Source: Candidatus Bathyarchaeota archaeon (GTDB taxonomy: Archaea > Thermoproteota > Bathyarchaeia > Bathyarchaeales > Bathyarchaeaceae). From it: a DNA stretch of 22,143 nt. Shown here in pieces: positions 6,631 through 14,715 of this stretch. Position 1 is the first letter of the stretch. Every line of letters begins with the position of its first letter. Both the position numbers and the translations under genes were made by a program. Where the stretch lies: contig CP070826.1 of NCBI GenBank assembly GCA_020344435.1, forward strand, positions 797,030-819,172, read 5' to 3'. A model generated the notes under the pieces. That model did not search any database and was not told the DNA's origin. It was given only the letters and a program-made list of their open reading frames with translations.

Positions 6631-8466
6631 CTAGAATTCAACTTCGTTCAAGAGCTGCAATGTTTCCATGTCGTTCATCTTCACTTTTGCCTCTGATATA
6701 GTGAATAAGACATCTTCTATGTAGAGTATTCTTTGCACTTGGTAGCCATATTCAAAATAACTCATGTCGTTATCATGGTGAGTTATGTTGCCTCTCAGCA
6801 CGAAGCCTTCCTCTAGAGATATGTTGAAAACATACGCTCCCTGCCAGTAACGATTGGTGTGAGTCTCACCGTCCTTTATTTCAACATGGTTTATTGAGAC
6901 TGGGAGGGCGAGTAGCTGCTTTGATCTTGCGAATAGAAACGCTTTATGATCCGTTAGAACTGTAGAGTCTGACCACCACCCTGATGCGATGAATGGGGGA
7001 ACCGCTTCTGTTGGTTTGGATACATTTGTCACGTCGAAAAGTGAGAGTTTTAGGTTGTTGTCTTGTTTGCCTACCCCTATTATGTGGTCTTCATCATAAG
7101 GATGAAGATAACCCGAGAACCCAGGAATTTTCAAGTCTCCCAAGACTTCAGGTTCGGTTGGCTCGGCAAGGTCTATCACAAAGAATGGATCTACCTGCCT
7201 GAATGTTACTAGATAGCATCTGTCGCCCATGAACCTCGCTGAATATATACGTTCGTCGGGAGCTAGACCTGGGAGTTCTCCAACAATGCTCAGGCTCATG
7301 TTCAATACATACAAGTTGTTTCTGGAGCCATCATGGGTCCATTCTGTTGTTGCTATTCTGAAGAAATCATTGTACTCGTCCATGCTGAACTGGTTCAACA
7401 CGTAGCCAGAAACTGCACCTTCGGCCTCACAAATCACGTCATCCTCGTCCAGTCTTATGCGGTAAATCAGTGTTTCGTCATGTCTTCCCCGTACTTCCGC
7501 AAACAGAATCCACGCATTTGTGTTTGGAACGGTCAAGTAGATATTACTCTGCGAAACGTATATACATGCAGTTGAGCCGGTCAAAATCGTTTCACAAGTT
7601 GGCTCTTGGACATCGTCTATTATATTGGTGGCGACGACCGTAGTGAAGTAGTAGAGGGTATCTGTAATGTTGACATATTTTATTTCAGTCGCTTGAATCT
7701 CTCTGGTAGCATCATCTGAGTAGATTGTGGGCAGGGCAACCTCAAAGATGGTCTTGTTGTAGTCCGGCTTCATTGCCAGTTGATTTACCACCGCGTAAAT
7801 GTAGTCTCCAATCTTTCTTGACCCTGAAAGAGTACCATTCAAGCTTATGCTTCTTGCCAAAAGGGGACTTGTTCTGTCCGAGATGTCATAGATTCTAAGA
7901 AATGCCTCTCCGGTATACATGTAGGCGTTGCGTATGGGAGCGAAATGCCCTCCAAGAATGGCCAGTCTATCTCCGTTCACGTAGATTTGTATGTTGTACG
8001 TTTCGTCTAGAGTGATCTTCGAGAGCTCTTCGGCTTCTTGAGGCGGGTAGCCCCTCAATATATGGACATCGTTGCCTGAAACCACATAAAGGTATTCTCC
8101 ATATGCTTTCACTATGTCGGCTTCATCTACCCCTGCAACTTGAATATTAGTAGTTGAATGCGCCGGCGCGGTCTCAGCGTCTAGCATTGCCACCTCACCA
8201 CCCCACCGTAAGAAAGAATCATATTGGATCCCAAGGTTCGCCGCTTGTTCCATGTTCGTTCTCAGGAAGCTCTCGAGTTCGTCATGGCTTGAAAAAGTCT
8301 CTAGCCTTAGAGGGCCCGCGAGAAAATATGGCTGAATCCCGAACTCGAAAATGACAGTTGTCAAGAGAACAGCCAAGACTACTGCAGCAATTCCATACGA
8401 AACCGTCTTCCGCTTGATCTCTCTCTGCAAAGGATAACACCAATCATAACAAAGTGAACGAGTCAT
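6631..8466 (-). CDS. Membrane-anchored extracellular beta-propeller protein
   Basis: This 611-residue protein resembles the archaeal and bacterial secreted beta-propeller family (Pfam Beta_propel, COG4880, distantly WD40-like). A basic N-terminus is followed by one hydrophobic segment (about 22-41) and then a long extracytoplasmic region, so it is probably anchored to the membrane with the propeller outside. The hallmark TTNIQVAGVDEADIVK (105-120) is followed by repeated beta-rich blades such as GEYLYVVSGNDVHILRGYP. Several NxT/NxS sites could be N-glycosylated. The start is ATG 8466; an in-frame TTG 12 codons later, just before QREIKRK, is an alternative. No binding or catalytic residue can be assigned, and the family has no firm function. 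It lies 49 nt after the membrane winged-helix gene and may share its transcript. Confidence 0.88.
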   Translation of the reverse strand: MTRSLCYDWCYPLQREIKRKTVSYGIAAVVLAVLLTTVIFEFGIQPYFLAGPLRLETFSSHDELESFLRTNMEQAANLGIQYDSFLRWGGEVAMLDAETAPAHSTTNIQVAGVDEADIVKAYGEYLYVVSGNDVHILRGYPPQEAEELSKITLDETYNIQIYVNGDRLAILGGHFAPIRNAYMYTGEAFLRIYDISDRTSPLLARSISLNGTLSGSRKIGDYIYAVVNQLAMKPDYNKTIFEVALPTIYSDDATREIQATEIKYVNITDTLYYFTTVVATNIIDDVQEPTCETILTGSTACIYVSQSNIYLTVPNTNAWILFAEVRGRHDETLIYRIRLDEDDVICEAEGAVSGYVLNQFSMDEYNDFFRIATTEWTHDGSRNNLYVLNMSLSIVGELPGLAPDERIYSARFMGDRCYLVTFRQVDPFFVIDLAEPTEPEVLGDLKIPGFSGYLHPYDEDHIIGVGKQDNNLKLSLFDVTNVSKPTEAVPPFIASGWWSDSTVLTDHKAFLFARSKQLLALPVSINHVEIKDGETHTNRYWQGAYVFNISLEEGFVLRGNITHHDNDMSYFEYGYQVQRILYIEDVLFTISEAKVKMNDMETLQLLNEVEF

Positions 8467-8515
8467 ATTTTATCCTAGTTTCTAGTACACTTTGTCCAGA
8501 AATTAGAACGGAATC

Positions 8516-8962
8516 CTAGATAGGTCTTAGACGCCAAAAGCGGAAGGCTTCATACCAGAACAGGGCTGAGACTATAGCCCCAAATGCGAGAATGAACAAG
8601 TTTTCTCTTGTGAAGCCTTGCATGAGCACTAGAAGATAGGCTACGTAAAAGGTTGTAGAGAACACAGCATAGAAGAAGTATCTCGGAAACAACAGTCTTC
8701 CCAACTTAACAAAATGTCTGAGAACACCGATTTTGACCTCTCCCATCAGACGATAGTGCCCCCCCACATCTTCCTTATGCACTAAGCCCAGTTCAAGCAA
8801 CTGTTCAAGATGATGATGTGCCACACTGGGGCTACTGAAGTGTAGGGCCCTCTGAACCTCGCGAACACTCATAGGAGAATTTCTCTTCAAGAGAAGCCAG
8901 TAGACTTTCCAAGCTTTCCCGCGGAGCGCATATTCAAGACCAGCTTCATATTCTTCGCTCAT
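8516..8962 (-). CDS. Winged-helix protein with two C-terminal membrane segments
   Basis: From ATG 8962 this is a 148-residue protein with an N-terminal winged helix (about 8-75) and two hydrophobic helices (about 92-115 and 120-140). The DNA-binding part contains SPMSVREVQRALHFSSPSVA, then HHHLEQLLELGLVHKEDVG, with the usual wing after it. This looks like a membrane-bound one-component regulator; the inducer is unknown. An in-frame ATG at 9043 would add 27 residues, but a strong TATA-like box at 9003-9010 would start transcription near 8980, inside that extension, so 8962 is preferred. Its gene stands between a polytopic membrane protein and the beta-propeller gene on the same strand, and it could control them. 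Function is inferred from architecture only. Confidence 0.8.
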   Translation of the reverse strand: MSEEYEAGLEYALRGKAWKVYWLLLKRNSPMSVREVQRALHFSSPSVAHHHLEQLLELGLVHKEDVGGHYRLMGEVKIGVLRHFVKLGRLLFPRYFFYAVFSTTFYVAYLLVLMQGFTRENLFILAFGAIVSALFWYEAFRFWRLRPI

Positions 8963-9002
8963 CGGAGAATACACTTCTGTATTAGGCTTTTTGAATGTGA
9001 GA

Positions 9003-9010
9003 CTTATAAG
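9003..9010 (-). promoter_or_regulatory. TATA-like box CTTATAAG upstream of the membrane winged-helix gene
   Basis: The palindromic CTTATAAG lies about 26 nt before position 8980 and 44 nt before the ATG at 8962. It supports an internal promoter for the winged-helix and beta-propeller genes and argues against the longer reading frame starting at 9043. Confidence 0.45.
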
Positions 9011-9049
9011 TCCAGTTTCCAGAACAGAGCATGCGTGCAGCATAGGGTA

Positions 9050-9583
9050 TTAGGCTAGTAATGTGAAGAGGCTTGTGTTTAGAAGTAGCAGAACCCCTTG
9101 GGTAAGGCATAGCGCGGCGAGGATAAGCGTGACTGGTTTAAACGCAAGAATAATTCCAATCAATCTGAGCAAATCTTCTACAAACTTGAATATTATGTAG
9201 ACTATCAAAGCGGGGATCAAGAAGGCTGCGACATATATCCATTTTACCGGAATGCCAAAGACTGTCTCAGGTATGGAGGCAAACCAGATGATGTAGGCTG
9301 CACACGCGCACCCCGCCGTCAGTCCAAATAATGCCGCCCAAGGAAAGTGTCTGATTGGCTTCAAGAAGAGCGCTAACCCCGTTGCGATCAGTAGGTACAC
9401 AGTGCCTGTGTCCAAGGCGTGCTCTGACCAAACAACCGCAGCGGTTGTGAGGAGAAAGATACCGACAAAGAAGCCTAGGTATGACATGGTCTTCTCTTTG
9501 TCTTTGATCAACCATGAGGCTGCTGATATGCCACCTAGGACTAAGATGTATGGGGCGTAATCGACTAGCAACGTCAGGAACAA
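9050..9583 (-). CDS. Polytopic membrane protein, function unknown
   Basis: This 177-residue protein is very hydrophobic with about six predicted membrane helices (near 8-25, 33-52, 60-75, 82-101, 112-133 and 150-172). I do not recognise a family. There is no conserved charged motif that would suggest a transporter or enzyme; the few charges lie in loops such as IKDKEKT (26-32) and FVEDLLR (134-140). The start is TTG 9583, preceded by AAAGGTGG with a 4-nt gap, and a TATA-like CCTATAAATTT lies about 53 nt upstream. It comes first in a run with the membrane winged-helix gene and the beta-propeller gene, so a membrane or envelope role is likely but unproven. Confidence 0.72.
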   Translation of the reverse strand: MFLTLLVDYAPYILVLGGISAASWLIKDKEKTMSYLGFFVGIFLLTTAAVVWSEHALDTGTVYLLIATGLALFLKPIRHFPWAALFGLTAGCACAAYIIWFASIPETVFGIPVKWIYVAAFLIPALIVYIIFKFVEDLLRLIGIILAFKPVTLILAALCLTQGVLLLLNTSLFTLLA

Positions 9584-9630
9584 CTTCCCACCTTTTGGCG
9601 TTCCATCCGTCTTCCTATTTGCCTATCTGG

Positions 9631-9641
9631 AAATTTATAGG
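9631..9641 (-). promoter_or_regulatory. TATA-like promoter of the polytopic membrane protein gene
   Basis: On the minus strand this reads CCTATAAATTT. A transcript start near 9610 would leave a leader of about 26 nt containing the GGTGG ribosome binding site before the TTG at 9583. Confidence 0.42.
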
Positions 9642-9785
9642 TTGGTATAGTCTGGAAACCTTCAAGGTCCAAAACGTCAATTCACAATGTAATCTCTGTT
9701 GCCAATCAGAATCTGGAAGACACCTATGAACAGTAGCTAGGAATTTTAAAGTAGGACGAAGGACTGATTGCATCAGGCTTTGAAG

Positions 9786-11219
9786 ATGTCACAGAAAGGC
9801 GCGGGGGCGAAAATCGCCAGTAGCAGAGACGGCAGAGATACTCGAAACGGGCGAAGACTCTTCGGAACAAACGGAATCCGCGGTTTGGCAAATGTTGAAC
9901 TGACCACAGAATTTGTAATGAGAATCGGTGGTGCTGTCGGCACATTCTTTCGAGAAGGCAGATTGCTGGTCGGATATGATGGCAGAACTAGCAGCCCCAT
10001 GCTTGCCCAAGCGGTCATTGCAGGATTAACATCAACCGGATGCACGGTATACAACGTGGGAATGACTCCAACGCCAGCGATTCAATATGCTGTTAGGCAT
10101 CACAAGATGGACGGGGCGGTAATGGTTACCGCCTCTCACAATCCACCGAAATACAACGGAATCAAAGTCATCGCAGAGAATGGTATTGAGTTATCCCGAC
10201 AGCATGAGATTGAAATCGAGGACATCTTTTCTGATGACAGGATTCGGAAGGCAGACTGGAACGCGATCGGAGAAGCACGCCAATTGCCTGGGATCTTTGA
10301 TGTTTATAGAGAAGGAATAAAGAAACATATCGATGTAAAGGCTATTCAGAAAAGGCGTCTTCATGTTATTGTTGACAGCGGAAATGCTGTCGGTGGCTTG
10401 GTTGCACCGTATCTGCTCCGCGAAATAGGGTGCAAGGTTACGACGATTAACACGAACATTGACGGGGCTTTCCCGAGTCGAACACCAGAGCCCAGACCGG
10501 AGAACCTTGGTGAGCTTTCATCAATAATGAGTGTTGTGGGTGCAGACTTGGGTGTGGCATATGATGGAGATGCAGATCGGTCGATCTTCGTCGACGAGAG
10601 TGGAGAGGTTCATTGGGGAGATCGAACCTTTGGGCTCATCGAAAGAAGTTTCCTACAGAACAACCCTGGAGAGAAGATAGTTACCCCTGTAAGTTCCTCG
10701 TATCTCATAAAAGATATAGCAGAAGAGTATGGTGGCGAGGTTGTTTGGACTAAGGTCGGCAGCATCATCGTCGCTCACACGATGAAGAAAGTAAAAGCCA
10801 AACTCGGAGGCGAAGAGAACGGGGGTGTCTTCTACGCGCCTCATCAACCAGTACGAGATGGAGCGATGACAACAGCGCTGATTCTTGATATCATTGCAGA
10901 AACGGAAAGGAAACTTTCAGAGCTGCTGTCAGAACTCCCTAGTTACTACCTAGAAAAGGACAAATTCAATTGCCCAAATGAACTCAAAGAACCCATAATG
11001 GAGGAACTGAACCAACAGATTGAGGGCATGATTGTAGACACAACCGATGGTGTAAAAATAAGCTTTCCAGATAAAAGCTCCATTCTCATAAGACCCAGCG
11101 GAACCGAACCCATCTACCGCTTTTATGCAGAAGGAAAGACTCGAAGGAGAGCAACTCACCTTTTGACCGAGTACAAAGCAAAATTGCACCGGCTAGTTGA
11201 TGAACTTAGAGACGATTGA
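9786..11219 (+). CDS. glmM: Phosphoglucosamine mutase / phosphomannomutase
   Basis: This 477-residue alpha-D-phosphohexomutase interconverts 6-phospho and 1-phospho sugars, most likely glucosamine or mannose phosphates feeding nucleotide-sugar and glycan synthesis. All four active-site loops are present (numbered from ATG 9786): TASHNP with the phospho-serine S117, the Mg2+ loop DGDADR (260-265), the sugar-binding loop GGEENGG (341-347) and the phosphate-binding loop RPSGTEP (436-442). The fold begins at RLFGTNGIRG after a basic, probably disordered leader of about 20 residues. A TTG at 9768 is an alternative start. A TATA-like GAATTTTAAAG near 9741 would place the transcript start near 9771. 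Archaeal members are often broad, so GlmM versus ManB cannot be settled from sequence alone. A nucleotide-sugar dehydrogenase homologue follows on the same strand. Confidence 0.92.
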   Translation: MSQKGAGAKIASSRDGRDTRNGRRLFGTNGIRGLANVELTTEFVMRIGGAVGTFFREGRLLVGYDGRTSSPMLAQAVIAGLTSTGCTVYNVGMTPTPAIQYAVRHHKMDGAVMVTASHNPPKYNGIKVIAENGIELSRQHEIEIEDIFSDDRIRKADWNAIGEARQLPGIFDVYREGIKKHIDVKAIQKRRLHVIVDSGNAVGGLVAPYLLREIGCKVTTINTNIDGAFPSRTPEPRPENLGELSSIMSVVGADLGVAYDGDADRSIFVDESGEVHWGDRTFGLIERSFLQNNPGEKIVTPVSSSYLIKDIAEEYGGEVVWTKVGSIIVAHTMKKVKAKLGGEENGGVFYAPHQPVRDGAMTTALILDIIAETERKLSELLSELPSYYLEKDKFNCPNELKEPIMEELNQQIEGMIVDTTDGVKISFPDKSSILIRPSGTEPIYRFYAEGKTRRRATHLLTEYKAKLHRLVDELRDD

Positions 11220-11327
11220 ATACAAGCTGGCAAGAGAATATTCAGTTACAGTGAGACATACTTATTTGAATCACTCTTTCCATGTTTGAGAACTATTACT
11301 CAGATTATTATAGAGACCCCAAAGTAC

Positions 11328-12752
11328 ATGGTACAAAACACGAAGAGAGGACGGTTGGCAAGAATGCCAAAGGCGACGATGCTCGAAAGAAGGGACATCG
11401 ATACTCCTTACAAACGTGGAAGATACACTGCTTGCGTCTTGGGATGCGGACGAACAGGCTTGGCACACGCCTGCCTTTTTGCTGAAGCAGGATTCAGAGT
11501 AATATATGTCGATATTGATCATAACCTTGTCAACCAAATAGAAAAGGTCAAAACGGTCTTCGCTGAGCCAAAACTCAGCACACTTCTGGGCAAGCATATG
11601 AAGAATGACCGCCTCACTCTGGAATGCGACATCCGGAAAGCCGCTTCATCAAGCCAGATATTGCTTTTCTGCATTCCAGCAATTGTCGATGAAAAAGGAA
11701 AGCCGGACTATTCATATATGACGAAGGTCTGCAGGGAAGCTGGTCTCGCCATACACCCTGGATGTATAGTAATCTGCGCAAGTGCAACCCGTCCGGGTGT
11801 GACTGAAAGTCTCGTGAAAGAGACTCTTGAGAAATCGTCCGGTCTCAAGGCTGGAAAGGACTTCGGTCTCGCTCACAGCGCAACATCCGCCACATCGGCC
11901 CGAGCTCCAAAAGACGCATATGAACACAGAAGATGGATTGGCGCTATCAACGGACGAAGCCTGATGTGCGCCCGCGTCGTCTTGGAAGCGGTGACGAAGG
12001 GAAAGATAGTCGAGGTGAGTGATATGAAGACAGCAGAAACCGCTGGGCTCTTGGAAATGATATATGGTTCTGTTAACATTGCTTTGGCAAACGAGCTAGC
12101 AAGTTTCTGTGAGGAAGCCGGAATAGACTTCATCGAAGCCCAAAACGCGGCGAGCGCGAATCCTCACTCCCATCTCTCACCACCTCAACTCGTTGGAGAC
12201 TACACAATGACAGGACTGCATCTTCTCAATGATGAAGCAGAGGCACTCAACACAAAGCTTCGCATGTTGACACTCGCCAGAAGAATAAACGACGGTATGG
12301 TGGGTCACACTGTGCATCTCGTAAATGATGCGTTGAGGGCTAGTGGAAAAAACCTGAGACGATCCAAGATACTCGTCTTCGGCATTTCTTCTCACCCAAA
12401 CTCGAGGGAGACCGAAGGTTCTTTGGTGAAGAAACTTGTGGATGCTCTGAAGCGAAAGGGTGGACATGTGTGGGTATACGACTCTCTGTTTTCTCACAAA
12501 GAACTAGTAGAAATGGGATATCAAACTGAAATGACCTTAACAAAGGCCGTTGAAAAAGCAGATTGTCTAGTCATCGCTGTAGGACATGACCGGTTCAGTA
12601 GGCTGAATTTCAGGAAGATCAAGTTCTTGATGAAAAAGTCAGCTGCGATAGTTGATATGGGGCGGGTCATCGACCCTGATAAGGCAGAAAGGGAAGGCTT
12701 TGTCTATCGCGGCGTTGGAAGAGGCATCTTAGCTGGCAGTTCTTTGAGCTAG
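11328..12752 (+). CDS. Nucleotide-sugar dehydrogenase homologue lacking catalytic Lys and Cys
   Basis: This 474-residue protein has the three-part layout of the UDP-glucose/UDP-ManNAc dehydrogenase family: an NAD-binding Rossmann domain with VLGCGRTG (37-44) and VDID acidic end, a central helical domain with VNIALANELASFCEEAGID (249-267), and a C-terminal UDP-binding domain beginning KILVFGISSHPNS. Two catalytic signatures are altered. The usual AExxKLxEN reads AETAGLLEM (236-244), replacing Lys with Gly and Asn with Met. The usual GVGGHCIPxDP loop reads LVGDYTMTG (288-296), so the catalytic Cys is absent. The RESP element of the third domain is also lost. A four-electron oxidation to a uronic acid is therefore unlikely; NAD binding may remain. 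The start is uncertain: TTG 11286, ATG 11328, 11364 and 11379 are in frame. It lies about 110 nt after glmM. Confidence 0.8.
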   Translation: MVQNTKRGRLARMPKATMLERRDIDTPYKRGRYTACVLGCGRTGLAHACLFAEAGFRVIYVDIDHNLVNQIEKVKTVFAEPKLSTLLGKHMKNDRLTLECDIRKAASSSQILLFCIPAIVDEKGKPDYSYMTKVCREAGLAIHPGCIVICASATRPGVTESLVKETLEKSSGLKAGKDFGLAHSATSATSARAPKDAYEHRRWIGAINGRSLMCARVVLEAVTKGKIVEVSDMKTAETAGLLEMIYGSVNIALANELASFCEEAGIDFIEAQNAASANPHSHLSPPQLVGDYTMTGLHLLNDEAEALNTKLRMLTLARRINDGMVGHTVHLVNDALRASGKNLRRSKILVFGISSHPNSRETEGSLVKKLVDALKRKGGHVWVYDSLFSHKELVEMGYQTEMTLTKAVEKADCLVIAVGHDRFSRLNFRKIKFLMKKSAAIVDMGRVIDPDKAEREGFVYRGVGRGILAGSSLS

Positions 12753-13045
12753 CGTTCTTCTCCTCTAAGGTTGAAGGGCTTTCCCTCCGAGAGTATCATC
12801 TTGGGAATCTTGTTCTTCCACTTTCGCAAAAAGGGTAGTTCCTCCTTCTCTTCTCGCAGTCCGTCCGGTAGCATCTCTGGGATTTCGTCGCGGATGGGGT
12901 ACCAACGCAGACACTTCGGACAGAAGATCATGCCCTCCACGATCTCATCTTTCTCCTCAAAGATATGCAGCTCAAGAGGATAGTACTTGTCGATTGGGCA
13001 AGCTAGGATATCCATCAGTTTCCTCTTGATGACTTGTCCCTCCAA
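12749..13045 (-). CDS. Trm112-like zinc-binding protein
   Basis: This 98-residue protein belongs to the Trm112/YcaR-like family, whose eukaryotic and archaeal members bind and activate SAM methyltransferases acting on tRNA, rRNA and release factor. Seen in sequence are LMDILACPIDKYYPLEL (10-26), and FCPKCLRWYPIRDEIPEMLP (41-60), the typical C-terminal half of the fold. Cysteines are C16, C42 and C45, with Asp19 where the second Cys of the first pair usually lies. The frame opens with TTG 13045, preceded by AGGGG with a short gap and by a TATA-like box overlapping the end of the trm5-like gene. Its stop overlaps the stop of the convergent dehydrogenase homologue. The partner methyltransferase is unknown; the Trm5-like enzyme next door is not a known Trm112 partner. 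Confidence 0.8.
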   Translation of the reverse strand: MEGQVIKRKLMDILACPIDKYYPLELHIFEEKDEIVEGMIFCPKCLRWYPIRDEIPEMLPDGLREEKEELPFLRKWKNKIPKMILSEGKPFNLRGEER

Positions 13046-13070
13046 GTAACCCCTAGTGTTAGATCAGAAG

Positions 13071-13080
13071 TTATAAAAGA
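13071..13080 (-). promoter_or_regulatory. TATA-like box of the Trm112-like gene
   Basis: On the minus strand this reads TCTTTTATAA. It is centred about 30 nt before the TTG at 13045, so the mRNA would have almost no leader. It overlaps the stop codon of the upstream trm5-like gene, which may also read through into this gene. Confidence 0.38.
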
Positions 13081-13928
13081 TTCGTCAATTGAATGTCTAC
13101 GGCTACTTGGTACCAGTTGGGTCCTGTGGTCCTCACAATCCGCCCAAACGGTATTTCAGAATACACGCCAAGATTCTGTAGTCTTTCACCCACTTTAGCC
13201 CTGACCTTCTCAACAGGAGATTCGTCCTTTCTAGCGTATTCAAAATCGTAGTAGTGAATCCATCCTCCCGTCTGCTTTAGTGCTTGTGCTGCGAAGCCAA
13301 GATACTCATAAGCCCTTTCTGGTAGAGGCATAAGAATCCGGTCTGCAACATTCAGTAGACTCTCCTGGATTATGTTCTTTGCATCTCCCTCAATCGGGAT
13401 AACTCTTCCCTCAACCTTATTGAGTTTGACATTTTCTTGCATGTATCTAACAGCAGCTGGATTGATGTCAATAGAATAGACTTTCTCAACAGTTGAGTGT
13501 TTCGCGATTACTATAGAATAGCACCCCACTCCCGAAAACATATTGACAATCACTTCACCCAATTTTACTTGTTCACTGATTCGCATCCTCTCATGGGAGA
13601 GTCTTGGCGAGAAGTAGCATCTTTCAAGGGCAATCTTGAAAAGGCAGCCGTTTTCCTTATGAAGAGCTTCAGCCTTTTTGTCCCCGACAATCCATTCGAC
13701 TTTCCGCAGTCGAAGGTCTCCTGAAACTGGGGTGACCTGGCGCAGTACGGTTTTCACATGCCTCTGAGTCTGCATTATGGCTTCTGCGATAACCTTGCTT
13801 CTGTGCTTGAGGGCATCTGGAATTCGGATGATTGCTGTGTCACCGATCACATCGTAGGATCTATATAGAAGCTCACGTTCCTCAAGGCTCAGCCTATCTG
13901 CTAGAATCGCTTTGAGGTTCCCTCTCAT
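13071..13928 (-). CDS. trm5: Trm5-family tRNA (guanine-37 N1)-methyltransferase
   Basis: This 285-residue class I SAM methyltransferase of the Trm5/Taw family makes m1G37 in tRNA, which prevents frameshifting and starts wyosine synthesis in archaea. It has the signature FSPRLSHER (106-114) with the Arg needed for catalysis in Trm5, the SAM motif NMFSGVGCYS (129-138), SIDINP (152-157) and a catalytic-loop motif LMPLPERAYEYL (199-210). Many Trm5 enzymes have NLP at this loop; here it is PLP. The N-terminal D1 region is short, so it resembles the shorter archaeal forms. The start at 13928 has GGGAGC about 8 nt upstream. A Taw2-like aminocarboxypropyl transferase is less likely because of the FSPRLSxER block. 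It shares an AT-rich divergent promoter with the nucleotidyltransferase gene. Confidence 0.82.
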   Translation of the reverse strand: MRGNLKAILADRLSLEERELLYRSYDVIGDTAIIRIPDALKHRSKVIAEAIMQTQRHVKTVLRQVTPVSGDLRLRKVEWIVGDKKAEALHKENGCLFKIALERCYFSPRLSHERMRISEQVKLGEVIVNMFSGVGCYSIVIAKHSTVEKVYSIDINPAAVRYMQENVKLNKVEGRVIPIEGDAKNIIQESLLNVADRILMPLPERAYEYLGFAAQALKQTGGWIHYYDFEYARKDESPVEKVRAKVGERLQNLGVYSEIPFGRIVRTTGPNWYQVAVDIQLTNLL

Positions 13929-13947
13929 TCAGTCAGCTCCCTTCAGA

Positions 13948-13975
13948 AAGAATAATAACTTTAATAAATAACTAG
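13948..13975. promoter_or_regulatory. Shared AT-rich divergent promoter of trm5 and the nucleotidyltransferase gene
   Basis: This short tract contains TTAATAAATA (13961-13970), which works as a TATA-like box on either strand. Rightward starts would fall near 13992, 18 nt before the ATG at 14010; leftward starts would fall near 13937, just before the trm5 start. Exact starts are predictions. Confidence 0.38.
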
Positions 13976-14009
13976 GGAGGATGTGATTCTCTGAACTTCA
14001 TAAGGAGTC

Positions 14010-14708
14010 ATGATCAGCAATCTCAAAAGACGATTCGAGGGATTGAAATTGTACGAGGCCATAATTCTCTGCGGAGGGGAAGGGTGGAGGCTCAAGCCAG
14101 AAACTTGGGTTCCCAAGCCCCTCTTGAGAATCGACGACAAAACTCTGCTGGACAGACAGATTAATTGGCTGGTTAACCACGGGTTTGATTCGGTAATCTT
14201 AGCTGCATCCAAGGAAATAGCTGAAGAGTTGCGTCCTCACGTCTTAGAAGGCGTTGTCAAGTTATCCGCTGAAGAAGAGAAGCTTGGAACAGGTGGGGCG
14301 ACCAAGAAGGCTGTGAAGCTTTGTGGGAGTAGAAAGGTCTATGTGATGAATGTTGACGACATCGTTTTCTGTGATCCCACGGAGCTTTTTGAATATGCAG
14401 ATAAGGGTGGAGCGATCTTGATGGCTAAGCCTGTGCTGCCTTTTGGGAAGATCTTCACAAAGGGCTCTCAGGTTCTGAGATTTGAACAGAAGCCTCCTTT
14501 AGAATTCTATGTGAACGCTGGACATTATGTTTTGAAGACTGATGTTGTGAGAGAACATTTTCCAGAGAGGGGGGACATGGAACTTCAGACATTCCAGCGA
14601 CTGGCTGACCTAGGCAAGCTGAGGGGATACAAATATAATGGTCTGTGGCTCACCATTAACACCATGAAGGACCTTATCAAAGTTAGAGAGTACTTCGAAA
14701 GGGAGTAA
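14010..14708 (+). CDS. Sugar-1-phosphate nucleotidyltransferase
   Basis: This 232-residue NDP-sugar pyrophosphorylase joins a nucleoside triphosphate to a sugar-1-phosphate. The N-terminal signature is AIILCGGEGWRLKPETWVPK (17-36) followed by PLL, with the second Gly-rich and Lys sites of the family. VMNVDDIVF (112-120) is the metal-binding strand, with NVDD in place of the common NGDxL. VNAGHYVLK is the usual sugar-binding strand, and GLWLTINTMKDL the typical C-terminal one. There is no left-handed beta-helix acyltransferase domain, so it is a stand-alone transferase. An AAGGAG ribosome binding site lies 2 nt before the ATG at 14010. Substrate (mannose, glucose or glucosamine phosphate) cannot be told; it could act with the mutase at 9786. 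Confidence 0.86.
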   Translation: MISNLKRRFEGLKLYEAIILCGGEGWRLKPETWVPKPLLRIDDKTLLDRQINWLVNHGFDSVILAASKEIAEELRPHVLEGVVKLSAEEEKLGTGGATKKAVKLCGSRKVYVMNVDDIVFCDPTELFEYADKGGAILMAKPVLPFGKIFTKGSQVLRFEQKPPLEFYVNAGHYVLKTDVVREHFPERGDMELQTFQRLADLGKLRGYKYNGLWLTINTMKDLIKVREYFERE

Positions 14709-14715
14709 ATTCTTA

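Noticed and set aside
6482..6634. Small plus-strand frame starting GTG, plus another frame reading CLKCKKKDGF
   Set aside because: About 50 codons, no ribosome binding site, no family pattern; the Cys pair alone is too little to claim a zinc-ribbon gene or remnant.
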